Origin: Lactobacillus johnsonii ATCC 33200
GTDB taxonomy: Bacteria > Bacillota > Bacilli > Lactobacillales > Lactobacillaceae
Assembly (NCBI RefSeq): GCF_000159355.1
Contig: NZ_GG670120.1
Coordinates: 382,756 to 446,755, forward strand
DNA: 64,000 nucleotides
Direction: 5' to 3'
The translations under genes and the position numbers were made by a program. Position 1 is the first letter of the stretch. Each line of letters begins with the position of its first letter. Below the pieces are notes generated by a model. That model was given only the letters and a program-made list of their open reading frames with translations. It was not told the DNA's origin and did not search any database. Below, piece by piece: positions 24,292-32,503 of the stretch.

Positions 24292-25040
24292 TTTAGGAGT
24301 ATTAGGTTTAGTACTTCTGGAATTAGGAACAAGTGCTTGCTCTAGTCAAACAAACAATAGTAGCAGCAAACAAATACTAGTAAGTCAAAGAAGTCTGTCG
24401 AAAAGACAGATGAAAGCAGTAGTTAGAGTACAAAACGCTCTAAAAAAGATTTAAGTACAGCGGCTGACAATCAAGCTAATAATAGTAACAGTAACGAAGG
24501 TAAAGCTTATGGCGGAAATTTCCAAGATAGTAAGGGATATATCGCTATCAATAATGTAACCAACGTCACTGTTAAGAGTTCTAATGACGATGGCTACTAT
24601 GCTCTAGTGCAAGGAACTTTCACTAATAATGCTAAAGAAAGCGTTGATCCAACATCTTACTTTAGTAACCACTTAAAAGTAATGGAGAAAGGTGGCAAAG
24701 CTACTCATGATCTTGTTTTGGTCACTACAGACATTGAAAATGAATTAACACCTTGGGGAAACCAGATTAAGGAAGGTCGTAAGAAGGTTGGCCTAATATG
24801 ACCGGTAATTTTGTTATAGTATATAAATTAGATCCTGCAAATGGAGCTAAAACTAATGCAACCCATTATGTATTCGATCCTTACGATTCTAAATTTGGTA
24901 AATCATTAACTGTAAAAGTTTATGAGTCTAAGACCATTAAGAAATCTAGCGATAGTGCAAATAGCAATTCACATTCTGACGAAAGTACAGACATAAATTC
25001 AAGTGCCGATACAAGCAGTGATGCTGATACAGATGACTAA
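24292..25040 (+). pseudogene. Broken secreted lipoprotein gene (DUF5067-like domain)
   Basis: The pieces read in order: a hydrophobic leader ending TSACSSQTNNSSSK (lipobox-like Cys), a Ser/Lys-rich linker, a DUF5067-like beta domain (YIAINNVTNVTVKSSNDDGY, then LVQGTFTNNAKESVDPTSYF) and a C-terminal Ser/Asp-rich tail. The frame changes near 24372, an in-frame TAG occurs near 24424, and another shift lies near 24798 between KKVGLI and TGNFVIVYKLDP. In lactobacilli such proteins are membrane-anchored surface lipoproteins of unknown role. At least three lesions make a functional product unlikely. Confidence 0.78.
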
Positions 25041-25049
25041 TTAAATATT

Positions 25050-25094
25050 AAAAAACTGAGAACTATGAGGGTATTCATAATTCTCAGTTTTTTT
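25050..25094. terminator. Bidirectional terminator between the lipoprotein relic and the coiled-coil gene
   Basis: CTGAGAA-c-TATGA pairs with TCATA-a-TTCTCAG, flanked by A and T runs on both sides. It suits the convergent genes at each side. Confidence 0.85.
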
Positions 25095-25105
25095 ATTAAG
25101 TAGCA

Positions 25106-25951
25106 TTATTGTCCAATTAGTTGCTGGAAATCGCTAACTAGTTTTTGAAAAGTTGCATTTAAATTCTGCATAAATTCGTTTTGATTATTTTTCATTTGAT
25201 CTAATAATGAATCGGCCTGATTTGGATTTTGTTTGATTTGGTCGATAGTAGAGCCCAATTGATCAATTTGATTTTGTAAGGCTTGATTATTAGCAGCATT
25301 ATTTTTCAATTGTTCATTTTCCGTTTTGATTTGGTTTAATTGGTTTTGTAATTCTTCTTTATTTTGATCCTGCTTATAGGTATTGATAGCACTTTGCAAC
25401 TCTTTATTTTGTTGCATTAATTGCTTGTTTTGTTCAGACAGATTATCTAATTTACTGTTAGTATTATTGAGGGCATTACTTTGAGCTTGCTCATTTTGAA
25501 CCGTATCATTATGAGCCTGACAAGCTGAAATACCAAAGATGATGGCAATTAATAAAACAAGCACTCCAAGAACAATATATACTATCTTTTTCTTGCCTTT
25601 CTTTTTAGGACTAGCAGCTTTATTAGGAGAAGAAGTATATTGTGCTGTTTTTACTGGAGCTGGTTGAGGAGTAGGGGAAGAATCAACCATATTATTTTTA
25701 TCTGTTACCCAGGCTTGAATTTTTTTGGTCCCATATTCGTTATTAGTGCCAATCGCTGTAATAATTACAGGATATACTCCTGCTTCAGACCGGTTAACGG
25801 CCTTTTTATTTATACTAAGATTATCATTTGAAATAAGATGGCCATTTTCTGTAACTGTAAGTTCCAATTGAGAGATTATTTCTTGATTGGTCAAATTCTG
25901 ATTAAGAGGCCAGGTAATTGAGTCTACTCTGGTATTGATTTGTAATGTCAT
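25106..25951 (-). CDS. Membrane-anchored coiled-coil protein with N-terminal Ig-like domain, unknown function
   Basis: This 281-aa protein has three parts. Residues 1-90 form a small beta domain resembling bacterial Ig-like modules (VYPVIITAIGTNNEYGTKKI). After a Pro/Lys-rich linker there is one membrane helix, about 124-144 (IVYIVLGVLVLLIAIIFGIS). The C-terminal 130 residues are Gln/Asn-rich coiled coil with heptads (QLNQIKTENEQLKNN). There is no signal peptide at the start, so the orientation is uncertain. It is monocistronic, with AAGGAATTTAG before the ATG. I do not recognise the family. Confidence 0.75.
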   Translation of the reverse strand: MTLQINTRVDSITWPLNQNLTNQEIISQLELTVTENGHLISNDNLSINKKAVNRSEAGVYPVIITAIGTNNEYGTKKIQAWVTDKNNMVDSSPTPQPAPVKTAQYTSSPNKAASPKKKGKKKIVYIVLGVLVLLIAIIFGISACQAHNDTVQNEQAQSNALNNTNSKLDNLSEQNKQLMQQNKELQSAINTYKQDQNKEELQNQLNQIKTENEQLKNNAANNQALQNQIDQLGSTIDQIKQNPNQADSLLDQMKNNQNEFMQNLNATFQKLVSDFQQLIGQ

Positions 25952-26102
25952 ATCTAAATTCCTTTGAAAAACTTTAGTCTATTTAATTCGATTATACTAA
26001 TAAAATTTACTTAGAGAAATTAATTAACAGCAGTAAAATAAAACTTAAACAATTATAAACTATATAAATAATATAATTAAAATTATGTAAAATGGAGAAG
26101 AA

Positions 26103-26543
26103 ATGAAAAGATCAGAAAATGTGACTTTAACTAATATGTGTATGATAAAAGATAAAGATAAAATTTTAGTTCTAAATAGAACTGATCCAGTTTGGCCTGG
26201 TTTAACTTTTCCAGGCGGCCACGTCGAATCTCATGAAGCTTTTCATGATTCAGTGGTTAGAGAAATAAAAGAGGAGACGGGATTAGAAATTAAGGATCCG
26301 CGTTTAGTTGGAGTAAAGCAATTTTTTGACCATAATGATGAACGCTATCTTGTCTTTTTCTATATGGCTACTAAGTTTACTGGTATGTTAAAAGCTTCTG
26401 ATGAAGGAGATTTAACTTGGATGACAAAGAAAGAAATAGAAAAATCAAAATTAGCATATAACTTTGATCATGATTTACCAATCTTTTTCGATGAAAAGTT
26501 AAGTGAACATATCTTAGATGGAGATAGAGATCAAACTTATTAA
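26103..26543 (+). CDS. NUDIX hydrolase (8-oxo-dGTP diphosphatase / MutT-like)
   Basis: The 146-aa protein carries a complete Nudix box: GGHVESHEAFHDSVVREI followed by KEETGLEI (Gx5Ex7REUxEExGU), at about residues 40-62. It has the SENVTLTNMCMIKDKDKILV strand start seen in lactobacillar 8-oxo-dGTP diphosphatases. These enzymes hydrolyse nucleoside diphosphates linked to another moiety; the exact substrate cannot be read. The ribosome site is GGAGAAG. It is divergent from the preceding gene and has a shared terminator with the next. Confidence 0.9.
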   Translation: MKRSENVTLTNMCMIKDKDKILVLNRTDPVWPGLTFPGGHVESHEAFHDSVVREIKEETGLEIKDPRLVGVKQFFDHNDERYLVFFYMATKFTGMLKASDEGDLTWMTKKEIEKSKLAYNFDHDLPIFFDEKLSEHILDGDRDQTY

Positions 26544-26571
26544 AAAAGACATTCGATTGAATGTCTTTTTT
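26542..26571. terminator. Bidirectional terminator between convergent genes
   Basis: AAAAAAGACATTC and GAATGTCTTTTTT form a perfect stem around GATT. It serves the NUDIX gene on the plus strand and the lipoprotein gene on the minus strand. Confidence 0.92.
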
Positions 26572-26572
26572 A

Positions 26573-27232
26573 TTAGTCTTGAGTATTTTCAGTTGAACTA
26601 GTTGATTCAGATTCATTATTTTGACTAGCTGGCGTTTCTGTTTCCTTACTTGAACTTGAAGAAGACTCAGATGAAGCAGTAGAAGATGATGAAGTGTTTG
26701 AATTCTCAGAGTTTGAACTACGTGTAGCAGAAGTTTGAGTAGTTGCATTTGCATTACTGTTAGTAGTCCAGCTGTTATCAAAGTAATAGTTAGGTTGAGG
26801 ATTATAATAACTATAATTGCGACGTGGAACAGTATAGAAAGAGGTACCAAAGTTAGATTTTGGTAGGGTACTGCTTGCTTTATGTTCATTACGTTGAATA
26901 GGTGTAGAAATACTTGATGAACTAGAACTTTGGCTTTCAGAACTAGATTGCTTTTCTTTATTTTGGAGACTATCTAGTTGATCATCCATCTTAATGTCTT
27001 CATCTTTTTTCTGCTCAGTCTTGTCTGATTTTTCTTTTTTATCGTCTTTATTTTTAGGTTTCTCTTTTTCAACTTTTTTATGAGATTGCCTATGAGAAGA
27101 CTGAATAATGGCATAGTCTGCTGCAGAAGATTTATGTTTTGGCTCAACCAAGTTGTTACGACAACCTGTAAGTAATAAGAGACTACAACTTAAAGCACCA
27201 ACGATTAACTTTTTCAAATTAATTTTCTCCAT
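26573..27232 (-). CDS. Serine-rich lipoprotein of unknown function
   Basis: The 219-aa protein has a lipoprotein signal peptide: basic MEKINLKK, hydrophobic LIVGALSCSLLLL, then lipobox LTGC with Cys at 23. The rest is low-complexity: a Lys/Glu/Asp-rich segment (52-95), Ser-rich stretches, a central Tyr/Asn/Pro patch around YSYYNPQPNYYFD, and a Ser/Thr/Glu tail. Such composition suggests a wall-spanning stalk exposed at the surface. The long antisense frame over the Ser repeats is a shadow of TCX codons. No enzymatic domain is seen. Confidence 0.8.
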   Translation of the reverse strand: MEKINLKKLIVGALSCSLLLLTGCRNNLVEPKHKSSAADYAIIQSSHRQSHKKVEKEKPKNKDDKKEKSDKTEQKKDEDIKMDDQLDSLQNKEKQSSSESQSSSSSSISTPIQRNEHKASSTLPKSNFGTSFYTVPRRNYSYYNPQPNYYFDNSWTTNSNANATTQTSATRSSNSENSNTSSSSTASSESSSSSSKETETPASQNNESESTSSTENTQD

Positions 27233-27437
27233 TTAAAACTTCTTTTTATTATAACCAAAATTATTAATATAAAACAGTAAAATTAAGTATTGATAAGAAG
27301 GGATTTGAAAATTAATATATTATTTTTCAAGTTTGGGAGTTTAAAGAACATATTTTTTCTAGAAAAGATATAATAGATATGTAGTGAATTAATTTGTTAA
27401 ATTTATTTTTAGATAAAGATGTTAGGGGTCAGTTTCT

Positions 27438-27839
27438 ATGGATGATCTTGAAGACGTTTTAATGAAATCTTTTAGAGAAGATAATGGCATTAGTTCGGCA
27501 TTTTCAATTGAACCGGTTGATGATAATGAATATCGTGTTTCAACTAATGTGGTTGATGGCTTGAACGATACTATTCACTTTTATTTAGTTGTTTATCCTA
27601 ACGGAACCTATGCCTTGAATGATCGCGTATTTACGGCACAAATGATTGATGATAATATCGGGGGTTTCGCAAGTATTGCCAGTGATGTGGCACGTTTAGC
27701 TAGTGAATTTGGTGTATTATTAGATGACCGCGGAGAACTAACACGTGACTATATTAAAGCTAGCGATCTTAGAAATGAAGTAAACAACTTTACTCAATTA
27801 TTAAATCGTGTAGTTGAATTTGCCCAAATTCATAGATAA
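27438..27839 (+). CDS. Conserved hypothetical protein (DUF1828-like layout)
   Basis: This 133-aa acidic protein has DTIHFYLVVYPNGTYALNDR followed by helical FASIASDVARLASEFGVLLD. The beta-hairpin plus helix order resembles the DUF1828 protein encoded next downstream, so the two may be distant paralogues. There are no signal or membrane segments. The start ATG follows AGGGGTCAGTTTCT. Function is unknown. Confidence 0.7.
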   Translation: MDDLEDVLMKSFREDNGISSAFSIEPVDDNEYRVSTNVVDGLNDTIHFYLVVYPNGTYALNDRVFTAQMIDDNIGGFASIASDVARLASEFGVLLDDRGELTRDYIKASDLRNEVNNFTQLLNRVVEFAQIHR

Positions 27840-27853
27840 TTTAATTACAAGAG

Positions 27854-27884
27854 AAGAAGCTGAAAGCAGAAGCTTCTTTTTTTT
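27854..27884 (+). terminator. Terminator between the two DUF1828-like genes
   Basis: AAGAAGCT (27854-27861) pairs with AGCTTCTT (27871-27878), followed by a T-run. Confidence 0.85.
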
Positions 27885-27927
27885 GGCCTAATTAAGTTAT
27901 AATTTGAATAAAAACAAGGAGAGAACT

Positions 27928-28308
27928 ATGAAAGATTCTGAAATAGAGTTAATTGGGCAAAATGCCATGAATTGGTTAAAAGAAAATATTCATTTTATAA
28001 AAGCCGGTTCAGATATTGAGGTAGCAACACCCTTAATTGGTGCATATGGGGACTTAGTATATTGCTGGATTGAAAAAGAAGATGATTACTACCGCATTAC
28101 TGATGATGGGGGAACTTTATTTAAGCTTGATCCTGGTCAAGAAAATATGGATTTACTTGAAGAAGCAATGGATATTGTAATTGGAGCTGGTTTTGAATTT
28201 GATGAAGAGACTTTAGAAATTTACCAAGTGGTAGATCAAGATTATATCCCAGCTACACTTAACGATCTAACTCAATTACAGGTTGCTTTGACTTATTTAG
28301 CCAGCTGA
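27928..28308 (+). CDS. DUF1828-domain protein
   Basis: The 126-aa protein shows the DUF1828 core: ATPLIGAYGDLVYCWIEKED, then YYRITDDGGTLFKLD, where the TDDG turn is the most conserved element. The start ATG 27928 has AAGGAG 6 bp upstream and is preferred over an in-frame TTG at 27904. DUF1828 proteins are small, soluble, of unknown function, and sometimes found near mobile elements. Confidence 0.8.
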   Translation: MKDSEIELIGQNAMNWLKENIHFIKAGSDIEVATPLIGAYGDLVYCWIEKEDDYYRITDDGGTLFKLDPGQENMDLLEEAMDIVIGAGFEFDEETLEIYQVVDQDYIPATLNDLTQLQVALTYLAS

Positions 28309-28442
28309 TAACTTTCCCATCATAATTAAGTTTTTAAGCATATGTTTTTTGTTTTTAAAATGCCTATGATATAAATAATTGTAAAAGCGCTAATAACGTG
28401 TATTTCTTAAAATATTACAAAGAATGTAAAAAATATCTTAAT

Positions 28443-28473
28443 TTGTAACATTTTTGTAAAATTACGGTATAAT
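28443..28473 (+). promoter_or_regulatory. Probable promoter of the LPxTV surface protein
   Basis: TTGTAA (28443-28448) and TATAAT (28468-28473), with a long 19-bp spacer. Around it are repeated TGTAA/TTACA words (28420-28460), which could be operator half-sites. A hairpin with AGCAAG/CTTGCT ends just before the GAGGAG ribosome site. Confidence 0.5.
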
Positions 28474-28530
28474 AAAAATAAATAAAACAGCAAGCTTAAG
28501 TATAGCTTACCTTGCTGAGGAGCGTGAATT

Positions 28531-29382
28531 ATGATGAGAAAAGTTAATAAGAGAAGTATCATTACAAGTTTGGGTGCAGCCGCAATGTTAGCATCTTTGA
28601 GTGTAGGTGGAACTGCTTTTGCAGCAAGTACTACAAGTACTGATAGTAGTACCGCAACTACTGATCAAGCCAAGAATTATCAAACCCAACTTGAAGAACA
28701 TAAGAATTTACAAGCTTATACTAATCCATTAACTGTCCAAGCTTTAACTACTACTAAGGGTGTTTTACCTGATGCAACAAGTGGTATTTCTAATTGGAGT
28801 CAGGTTCCAGCTGGAACAGTAGCTGCTTGGGATAATAAGCCTGAAGTTAATAAGGCCGGAACTAGTTACGGAACAGTTTATGTTACTTTCCCAGATGGAT
28901 CTAGATCAAGATTAGCAGTTTACGTAACAGTTAAAGATGGTGCAGCTAGTCAAAGTAGTGAGAATACAAACACTACTTCTTCAGATAAAAGCTCTTCAGC
29001 TGCGGTAGCATCAAAGTCAACTGCTAAGAACTCACAAGTAGAAGGTGAAGCTAAGACTTCTGCCAAAGACACTGATAATGATACTGAAAAGACAACTACT
29101 GTAGATAAAGCTGATAAAGATCAAGCAGCAAAATCCAGTTCTAAAGTTAACAAAGATGTAGTTGTGAAGGATTTAGGATCAACTACTATTACTGAAAAAA
29201 ATGTTAGTATTGTAAGTAACTCAAAGGATAAGGACAAGAGTTCAAATCCAATTTCTGTTGCTACTCGCTTACCAGAAACTGTAGCTAAGGCTACGAATCC
29301 ATTTGTAATAATTTGCGGTGCATTAATTGCAGCCGTAAGTGGTGCAGTAATTTGGAGTAAGAAATTAAAGAAGAGAAATTAA
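28531..29382 (+). CDS. Secreted surface protein with Rib-like module and LPxT-type C-terminal anchor
   Basis: The 283-aa precursor has a signal peptide cleaved after about GGTAFAA (residue 33). A short Rib/alpha-like module follows (AGTSYGTVYVTFPDGSRSRL, about 112-131). Next is a Ser/Thr/Lys/Asp-rich linker, and then LPETVA, a hydrophobic helix and KKLKKRN. The sorting signal is LPETV rather than LPxTG; either a sortase tolerates it or the protein stays membrane-anchored. A single truncated Rib-like module suggests decay from a longer adhesin, or a small wall protein. GAGGAG lies 8 bp upstream of ATG. Confidence 0.82.
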   Translation: MMRKVNKRSIITSLGAAAMLASLSVGGTAFAASTTSTDSSTATTDQAKNYQTQLEEHKNLQAYTNPLTVQALTTTKGVLPDATSGISNWSQVPAGTVAAWDNKPEVNKAGTSYGTVYVTFPDGSRSRLAVYVTVKDGAASQSSENTNTTSSDKSSSAAVASKSTAKNSQVEGEAKTSAKDTDNDTEKTTTVDKADKDQAAKSSSKVNKDVVVKDLGSTTITEKNVSIVSNSKDKDKSSNPISVATRLPETVAKATNPFVIICGALIAAVSGAVIWSKKLKKRN

Positions 29383-29392
29383 TAGATAATAA

Positions 29393-29425
29393 AAGAGGTC
29401 GAAACTAATTGTTTCGACCTCTTAT
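29393..29425. terminator. Bidirectional terminator
   Basis: AAGAGGTCGAAAC (29393-29405) pairs with 29411-29423. It serves the surface protein on plus and the 42-aa gene on minus. Confidence 0.9.
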
Positions 29426-29426
29426 T

Positions 29427-29555
29427 TTATTTATCTTTATTTTTGTCCTTATCTTTGCTATTTTGAGCTTTTTTCTTTTTAGGATCATCTGGCAAGATAG
29501 CAAATTTATCAAGCATTTTTTCTAATTGATTATTTTTTTCAAAAGTTAAACCCAT
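29427..29555 (-). CDS. Small conserved protein of 42 aa (SPJ_0845-like)
   Basis: This short ORF starts MGLTFEKNNQLEKMLDKFAI and continues LPDDPKKKKAQ, ending in alternating Lys/Asp. An excellent ribosome site, AAAGGAG, lies upstream of the ATG, and a terminator follows the stop. The N-terminal helix plus charged tail resembles the small SPJ_0845-type proteins annotated in streptococci and lactobacilli; I recall this family but could not check it. Function is unknown. Confidence 0.7.
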   Translation of the reverse strand: MGLTFEKNNQLEKMLDKFAILPDDPKKKKAQNSKDKDKNKDK

Positions 29556-29612
29556 ATCTATCTTTAGCTCCTTTAAATTAAGATAAGTGAATTATACCCT
29601 ATAATTTTAACT

Positions 29613-29652
29613 AAAAAAAGTAAGCTACATCTTATAAGCAGCTCACTTTTTT
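29613..29652 (-). terminator. Terminator of the amino-acid permease
   Basis: On the minus strand the stem AAAAAAGT-g-AGCT pairs with AGCT-t-ACTTTTTTT. It overlaps the permease stop codon. Confidence 0.8.
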
Positions 29653-31003
29653 AGTTTTTACGTCTTAATTTAGCTAAAAAGTCTTCATGTTCTTTTTCTA
29701 ACTTTTCATCCTTATCAATAAAGAAATAGCAGGCAGCGGCAATCACTGCAACTACAGCCCCTAAGAGTAGGGTCTTAGGAGTAAAGTTAGTAACCATATA
29801 ACAAGAAATAATCAAAGCAATAATTGGAATAGTGTATTTTCCAGGTAGTAAAAAACCGTGTGTTGGATATTCATTACTATGCTTAAATTTAATGACTGCT
29901 AAAATTGATGGCACATATTGAACAAAGGATGCTAAAACTGTACATGAGACAAGAAATAGGTAACTTTGAGTAGCTAAGGCTCCTGAAAGAACAGCAGTAA
30001 AAATAATACCAACCCAAGGAGCATCATGTTTATTTTTCTTACCAATCCATTTCGGAAGCATCCCATGTTCGGTAGCAAGGGATGCAATAAGTGAAGGAGT
30101 ATTAAATGAAGCACTAAAAGCAACTCCAAAGATTGAAATTAACATTCCGACAATCATAAAAGCAAAACCCCATTGGCCAACACCAGTCTTTAGGGCACTT
30201 GCTAATGGATTAGAATAACTTCCTAGTTTTTGCCCACTTAAACCAATTGCAACTAAAAGCATCAAGCAATCTAGAATTGTTACACTAGTCATTACTGCAA
30301 TTAAAACCCGTGGAATATTCTTTTCTGGATTATTCATTTGCTTTGCTGCAATTGGAATAAAGGAAAAGCCAGTAAATAAGTAAAAAATTGGTGTGAAGGC
30401 ATCCCCAAAATGTTTAAAGAATGGTCCAACACCGGTTAAAGCTGCATGTGGAATTACCGGAGTAAAGTGAGCTTTCTTAATAAAGAAGGCCCCCACAATA
30501 ATGAAGACGAGTAATGTAATAATCTTAGCTGCAGCTGAAATGTTATTAACAATTTTTACCCAAGATCTACCAAAGAAATTAATAATTGAAAACAGTAAGA
30601 TTAAGAAGATAACTCCACTAATGTAGACTGCATTATTTTTAAAAATAGGTAAAAAACTCTTTAAGATGGTTAATAAAGCAACAACTTCAGCAGAAAGAGT
30701 TGTACATCCTAAAAACCAAGTAAAAATACCTAGTTCATAACCCGAAAAACGCCCAAAAGCATTATATGAATAAAGCCAAGCGGCTCCGGATTGTGTGAAA
30801 CGGCTGGATAAGTCAGCATAGCATAAAGCAATCATGCTGACAGTGACAGCAGTACAGAGAAGAACAAGAATAGCTGTTAGATTCATGTAACGATAAATTA
30901 CAGAAGGTAGCAGGAATGTCCCTGATCCAATGACTGCATTAATACCTAAGAAATAGATAGATATAAAGGAAAGTTTCTTAGGTACGGAACTTTTATTAGT
31001 CAT
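29651..31003 (-). CDS. APC-superfamily amino-acid permease
   Basis: The 450-aa protein has 12 predicted membrane helices and the APC N-terminal pattern: LSFISIYFLGINAVIGSGTF, where the glycine-rich IGSGTF unwound helix binds substrate. Downstream are FTGFSFIPIAAKQMNNPEKN and PRVLIAV. It has a short cytoplasmic acidic/basic tail. The amino acid carried is unknown. The start ATG is preceded by AGAGAGG. It is monocistronic and flanked by accessory genes. Confidence 0.9.
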   Translation of the reverse strand: MTNKSSVPKKLSFISIYFLGINAVIGSGTFLLPSVIYRYMNLTAILVLLCTAVTVSMIALCYADLSSRFTQSGAAWLYSYNAFGRFSGYELGIFTWFLGCTTLSAEVVALLTILKSFLPIFKNNAVYISGVIFLILLFSIINFFGRSWVKIVNNISAAAKIITLLVFIIVGAFFIKKAHFTPVIPHAALTGVGPFFKHFGDAFTPIFYLFTGFSFIPIAAKQMNNPEKNIPRVLIAVMTSVTILDCLMLLVAIGLSGQKLGSYSNPLASALKTGVGQWGFAFMIVGMLISIFGVAFSASFNTPSLIASLATEHGMLPKWIGKKNKHDAPWVGIIFTAVLSGALATQSYLFLVSCTVLASFVQYVPSILAVIKFKHSNEYPTHGFLLPGKYTIPIIALIISCYMVTNFTPKTLLLGAVVAVIAAACYFFIDKDEKLEKEHEDFLAKLRRKN

Positions 31004-31111
31004 ATTTTTACCTCTCTATCTAATAATGTTCTCCTTTACCTATTATAGTGCTTTCGAATAGTAAATCTATACGAAATATTCAAAAAAGATAATAAAATTG
31101 ATCTTAAGTAG

Positions 31112-31139
31112 TTGACTTATTAATGATAAGCAATACTAT
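31112..31139 (+). promoter_or_regulatory. Promoter upstream of the SDR pseudogene
   Basis: TTGACT (31112-31117) and TACTAT (31134-31139) with a 16-bp spacer, 40 bp before an AAGGAG ribosome site. It looks functional although the gene behind it is broken. Confidence 0.55.
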
Positions 31140-31177
31140 GAAATTGTAAGTGAAGATAGCTAGGTAAGGAGAAAATC

Positions 31178-31571
31178 ATGACTGAGATTATTCAAATTTG
31201 TACTGTAGTCAAATAACTATGTAGAACTTTTCATTAAAATTATTGATTTTGTGATGCGAGGAAAATAAATTGGTGAATGGAATAAGAATATTTTAGTTTC
31301 TTACTTAACCACTTATAGAGCAGCGGCTGATAAAATTACAGAAAGTGATTTAGATTACACTATTATTAGACCAGCTTGGTTAACTAATAAAGATGAAGTA
31401 AGTTATGAAAAGACTGTTGGTGCTCAAACTCCATTTAAGGGAACCGAAGTGTCTCGCTTGAGTGTAGCAGACTATATAGTTAATATAATTGAAAATACAG
31501 CAGAGGATCTTAAGAGCAATGTTGGTTTAGATAAGCCTGGAACTGACGGTGATAAGCCAGCCTGGTATTAA
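31178..31571 (+). pseudogene. Broken NAD(P)-binding (NmrA/SDR-like) oxidoreductase gene
   Basis: A good ribosome site and ATG at 31178 give only 12 codons before a stop. The longest readable stretch (31269-31571) is IGEWNKNILVSYLTTYRAAA, then SDLDYTIIRPAWLTNKDEV and FKGTEVSRLSVADYIVNII, ending GTDGDKPAWY. This is the C-terminal half of atypical SDR proteins with the Y-x-x-A-x-D-x-I and RPAWLT motifs. The N-terminal Rossmann half is missing, and a TAA at 31266-31268 interrupts the frame. The intact promoter suggests recent loss. Confidence 0.75.
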
Positions 31572-31584
31572 ATTTAATAATAAG

Positions 31585-31615
31585 AAAAAAGAACGGTTTT
31601 TAAACCGTTCTTTTT
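31585..31615. terminator. Bidirectional terminator
   Basis: AAAGAACGGTTT pairs with AAACCGTTCTTT with flanking A and T runs. The stop codon of the minus-strand recombinase-like gene lies inside it. Confidence 0.85.
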
Positions 31616-32397
31616 GGTGTAAAGGGAGCAAATTTAAGCTTATCTAGTTGATTGCGATAATAAGTTAAACTCTTACGATTACAATGTAGGATTTCCATTA
31701 ATTTCAAGTCAGAGAGGCTAGGGTCATTTACTTTATAGTAAATGTAAGAAAGGCGAAGTTTTCCTGGAGTAAGATCAAAATTTAAAATATCCTTGTCTGG
31801 AGCAATTTTTCTAGTTAAAGAGGTTAAGGCAGAGATTTGTTTACCGGTCTTTGTTTGGAAAATAAGAGGATTCTCTTCAGTATTAGTCAGGAGAATAGAG
31901 CGATAACTTGAATTGTTAATACTTGAAATATTAGCCTTACTTAAATTAAGAAATTGTTTTGGGTCAAAGCCGTTAGCAATCAAAATTAAAACTTTTTTAC
32001 AATCAAGACTAATTTCAGGCCAAGTTATAATTTCATCAATCTGATCAATCCAGTCAATGCAAATATGAGGGGTTCGATCAAAAGTATAGCCATGTAAATC
32101 GGTAAAAAGATAATTTTTAACTAATTGGTGGTCATAGAGAAAAGAAAAATATTTTTTTAAATGGGTAACATACTTATTAATCGTACTAATTGTTTTATTT
32201 TGATCTTGCTCTAAGTGGTCAATAAAGGCGCGGATATCTTGAGCAGAAACATTACTAACTTTAGGTTCTGAATTTGAATTTTGTAAAAAATAGTTCCAAA
32301 AATAATAGATCGATTGATTAATTGAAGTAATTGTTCGCGGCGCAAGATTTTGACTACTGCACCATTGATTAAAATTTTTTTCGTAGGGAAATAACAT
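31600..32397 (-). CDS. Tyrosine-recombinase-like protein lacking the catalytic residues
   Basis: The 265-aa protein has an N-terminal SAM-like core-binding domain: APRTITSINQSIYYFWNYFL, then ISTINKYVTHLKKYFSFLYD, as in XerC/D and phage integrases. The catalytic half follows the same order but is altered. The GxRxxEL position reads NGFDPKQFLNL (Arg lost), HxLRH becomes GKLRLSY (both His lost) and LGH becomes LHC, although a late Tyr remains. It is full length without frameshifts, so it is probably expressed as a non-catalytic DNA-binding protein or a decaying recombinase. It has its own start and a T-rich terminator, and lies beside dedA in the same orientation. Confidence 0.75.
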   Translation of the reverse strand: MLFPYEKNFNQWCSSQNLAPRTITSINQSIYYFWNYFLQNSNSEPKVSNVSAQDIRAFIDHLEQDQNKTISTINKYVTHLKKYFSFLYDHQLVKNYLFTDLHGYTFDRTPHICIDWIDQIDEIITWPEISLDCKKVLILIANGFDPKQFLNLSKANISSINNSSYRSILLTNTEENPLIFQTKTGKQISALTSLTRKIAPDKDILNFDLTPGKLRLSYIYYKVNDPSLSDLKLMEILHCNRKSLTYYRNQLDKLKFAPFTPKRTV

Positions 32398-32453
32398 TTT
32401 TATACCTCATTAACAAAAATGTAATTGTTACTTTAACATATACTTGATTATAA

Positions 32454-32481
32454 CAAAAAAAGTTGGCGAACTTCCAGTCCG
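32454..32481 (-). terminator. Terminator of the dedA/nucleoside-hydrolase pair
   Basis: On the minus strand GTTGGCG pairs with CGCCAAC, followed by seven T. Confidence 0.85.
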
Positions 32482-32503
32482 CCAACCAGTCTACAGCAAA
32501 ATT

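Noticed and set aside
26377..26889. Long minus-strand ORF rich in Leu and Gln over the lipoprotein gene
   Set aside because: It is in another frame of the Ser-rich lipoprotein gene; repetitive TCA/AGT codons create it. The lipoprotein frame has a signal peptide and ribosome site.
28385..28405. cre-like sequence upstream of the LPETV surface protein
   Set aside because: The CG step is misplaced relative to the TG end of the consensus, giving too many mismatches.
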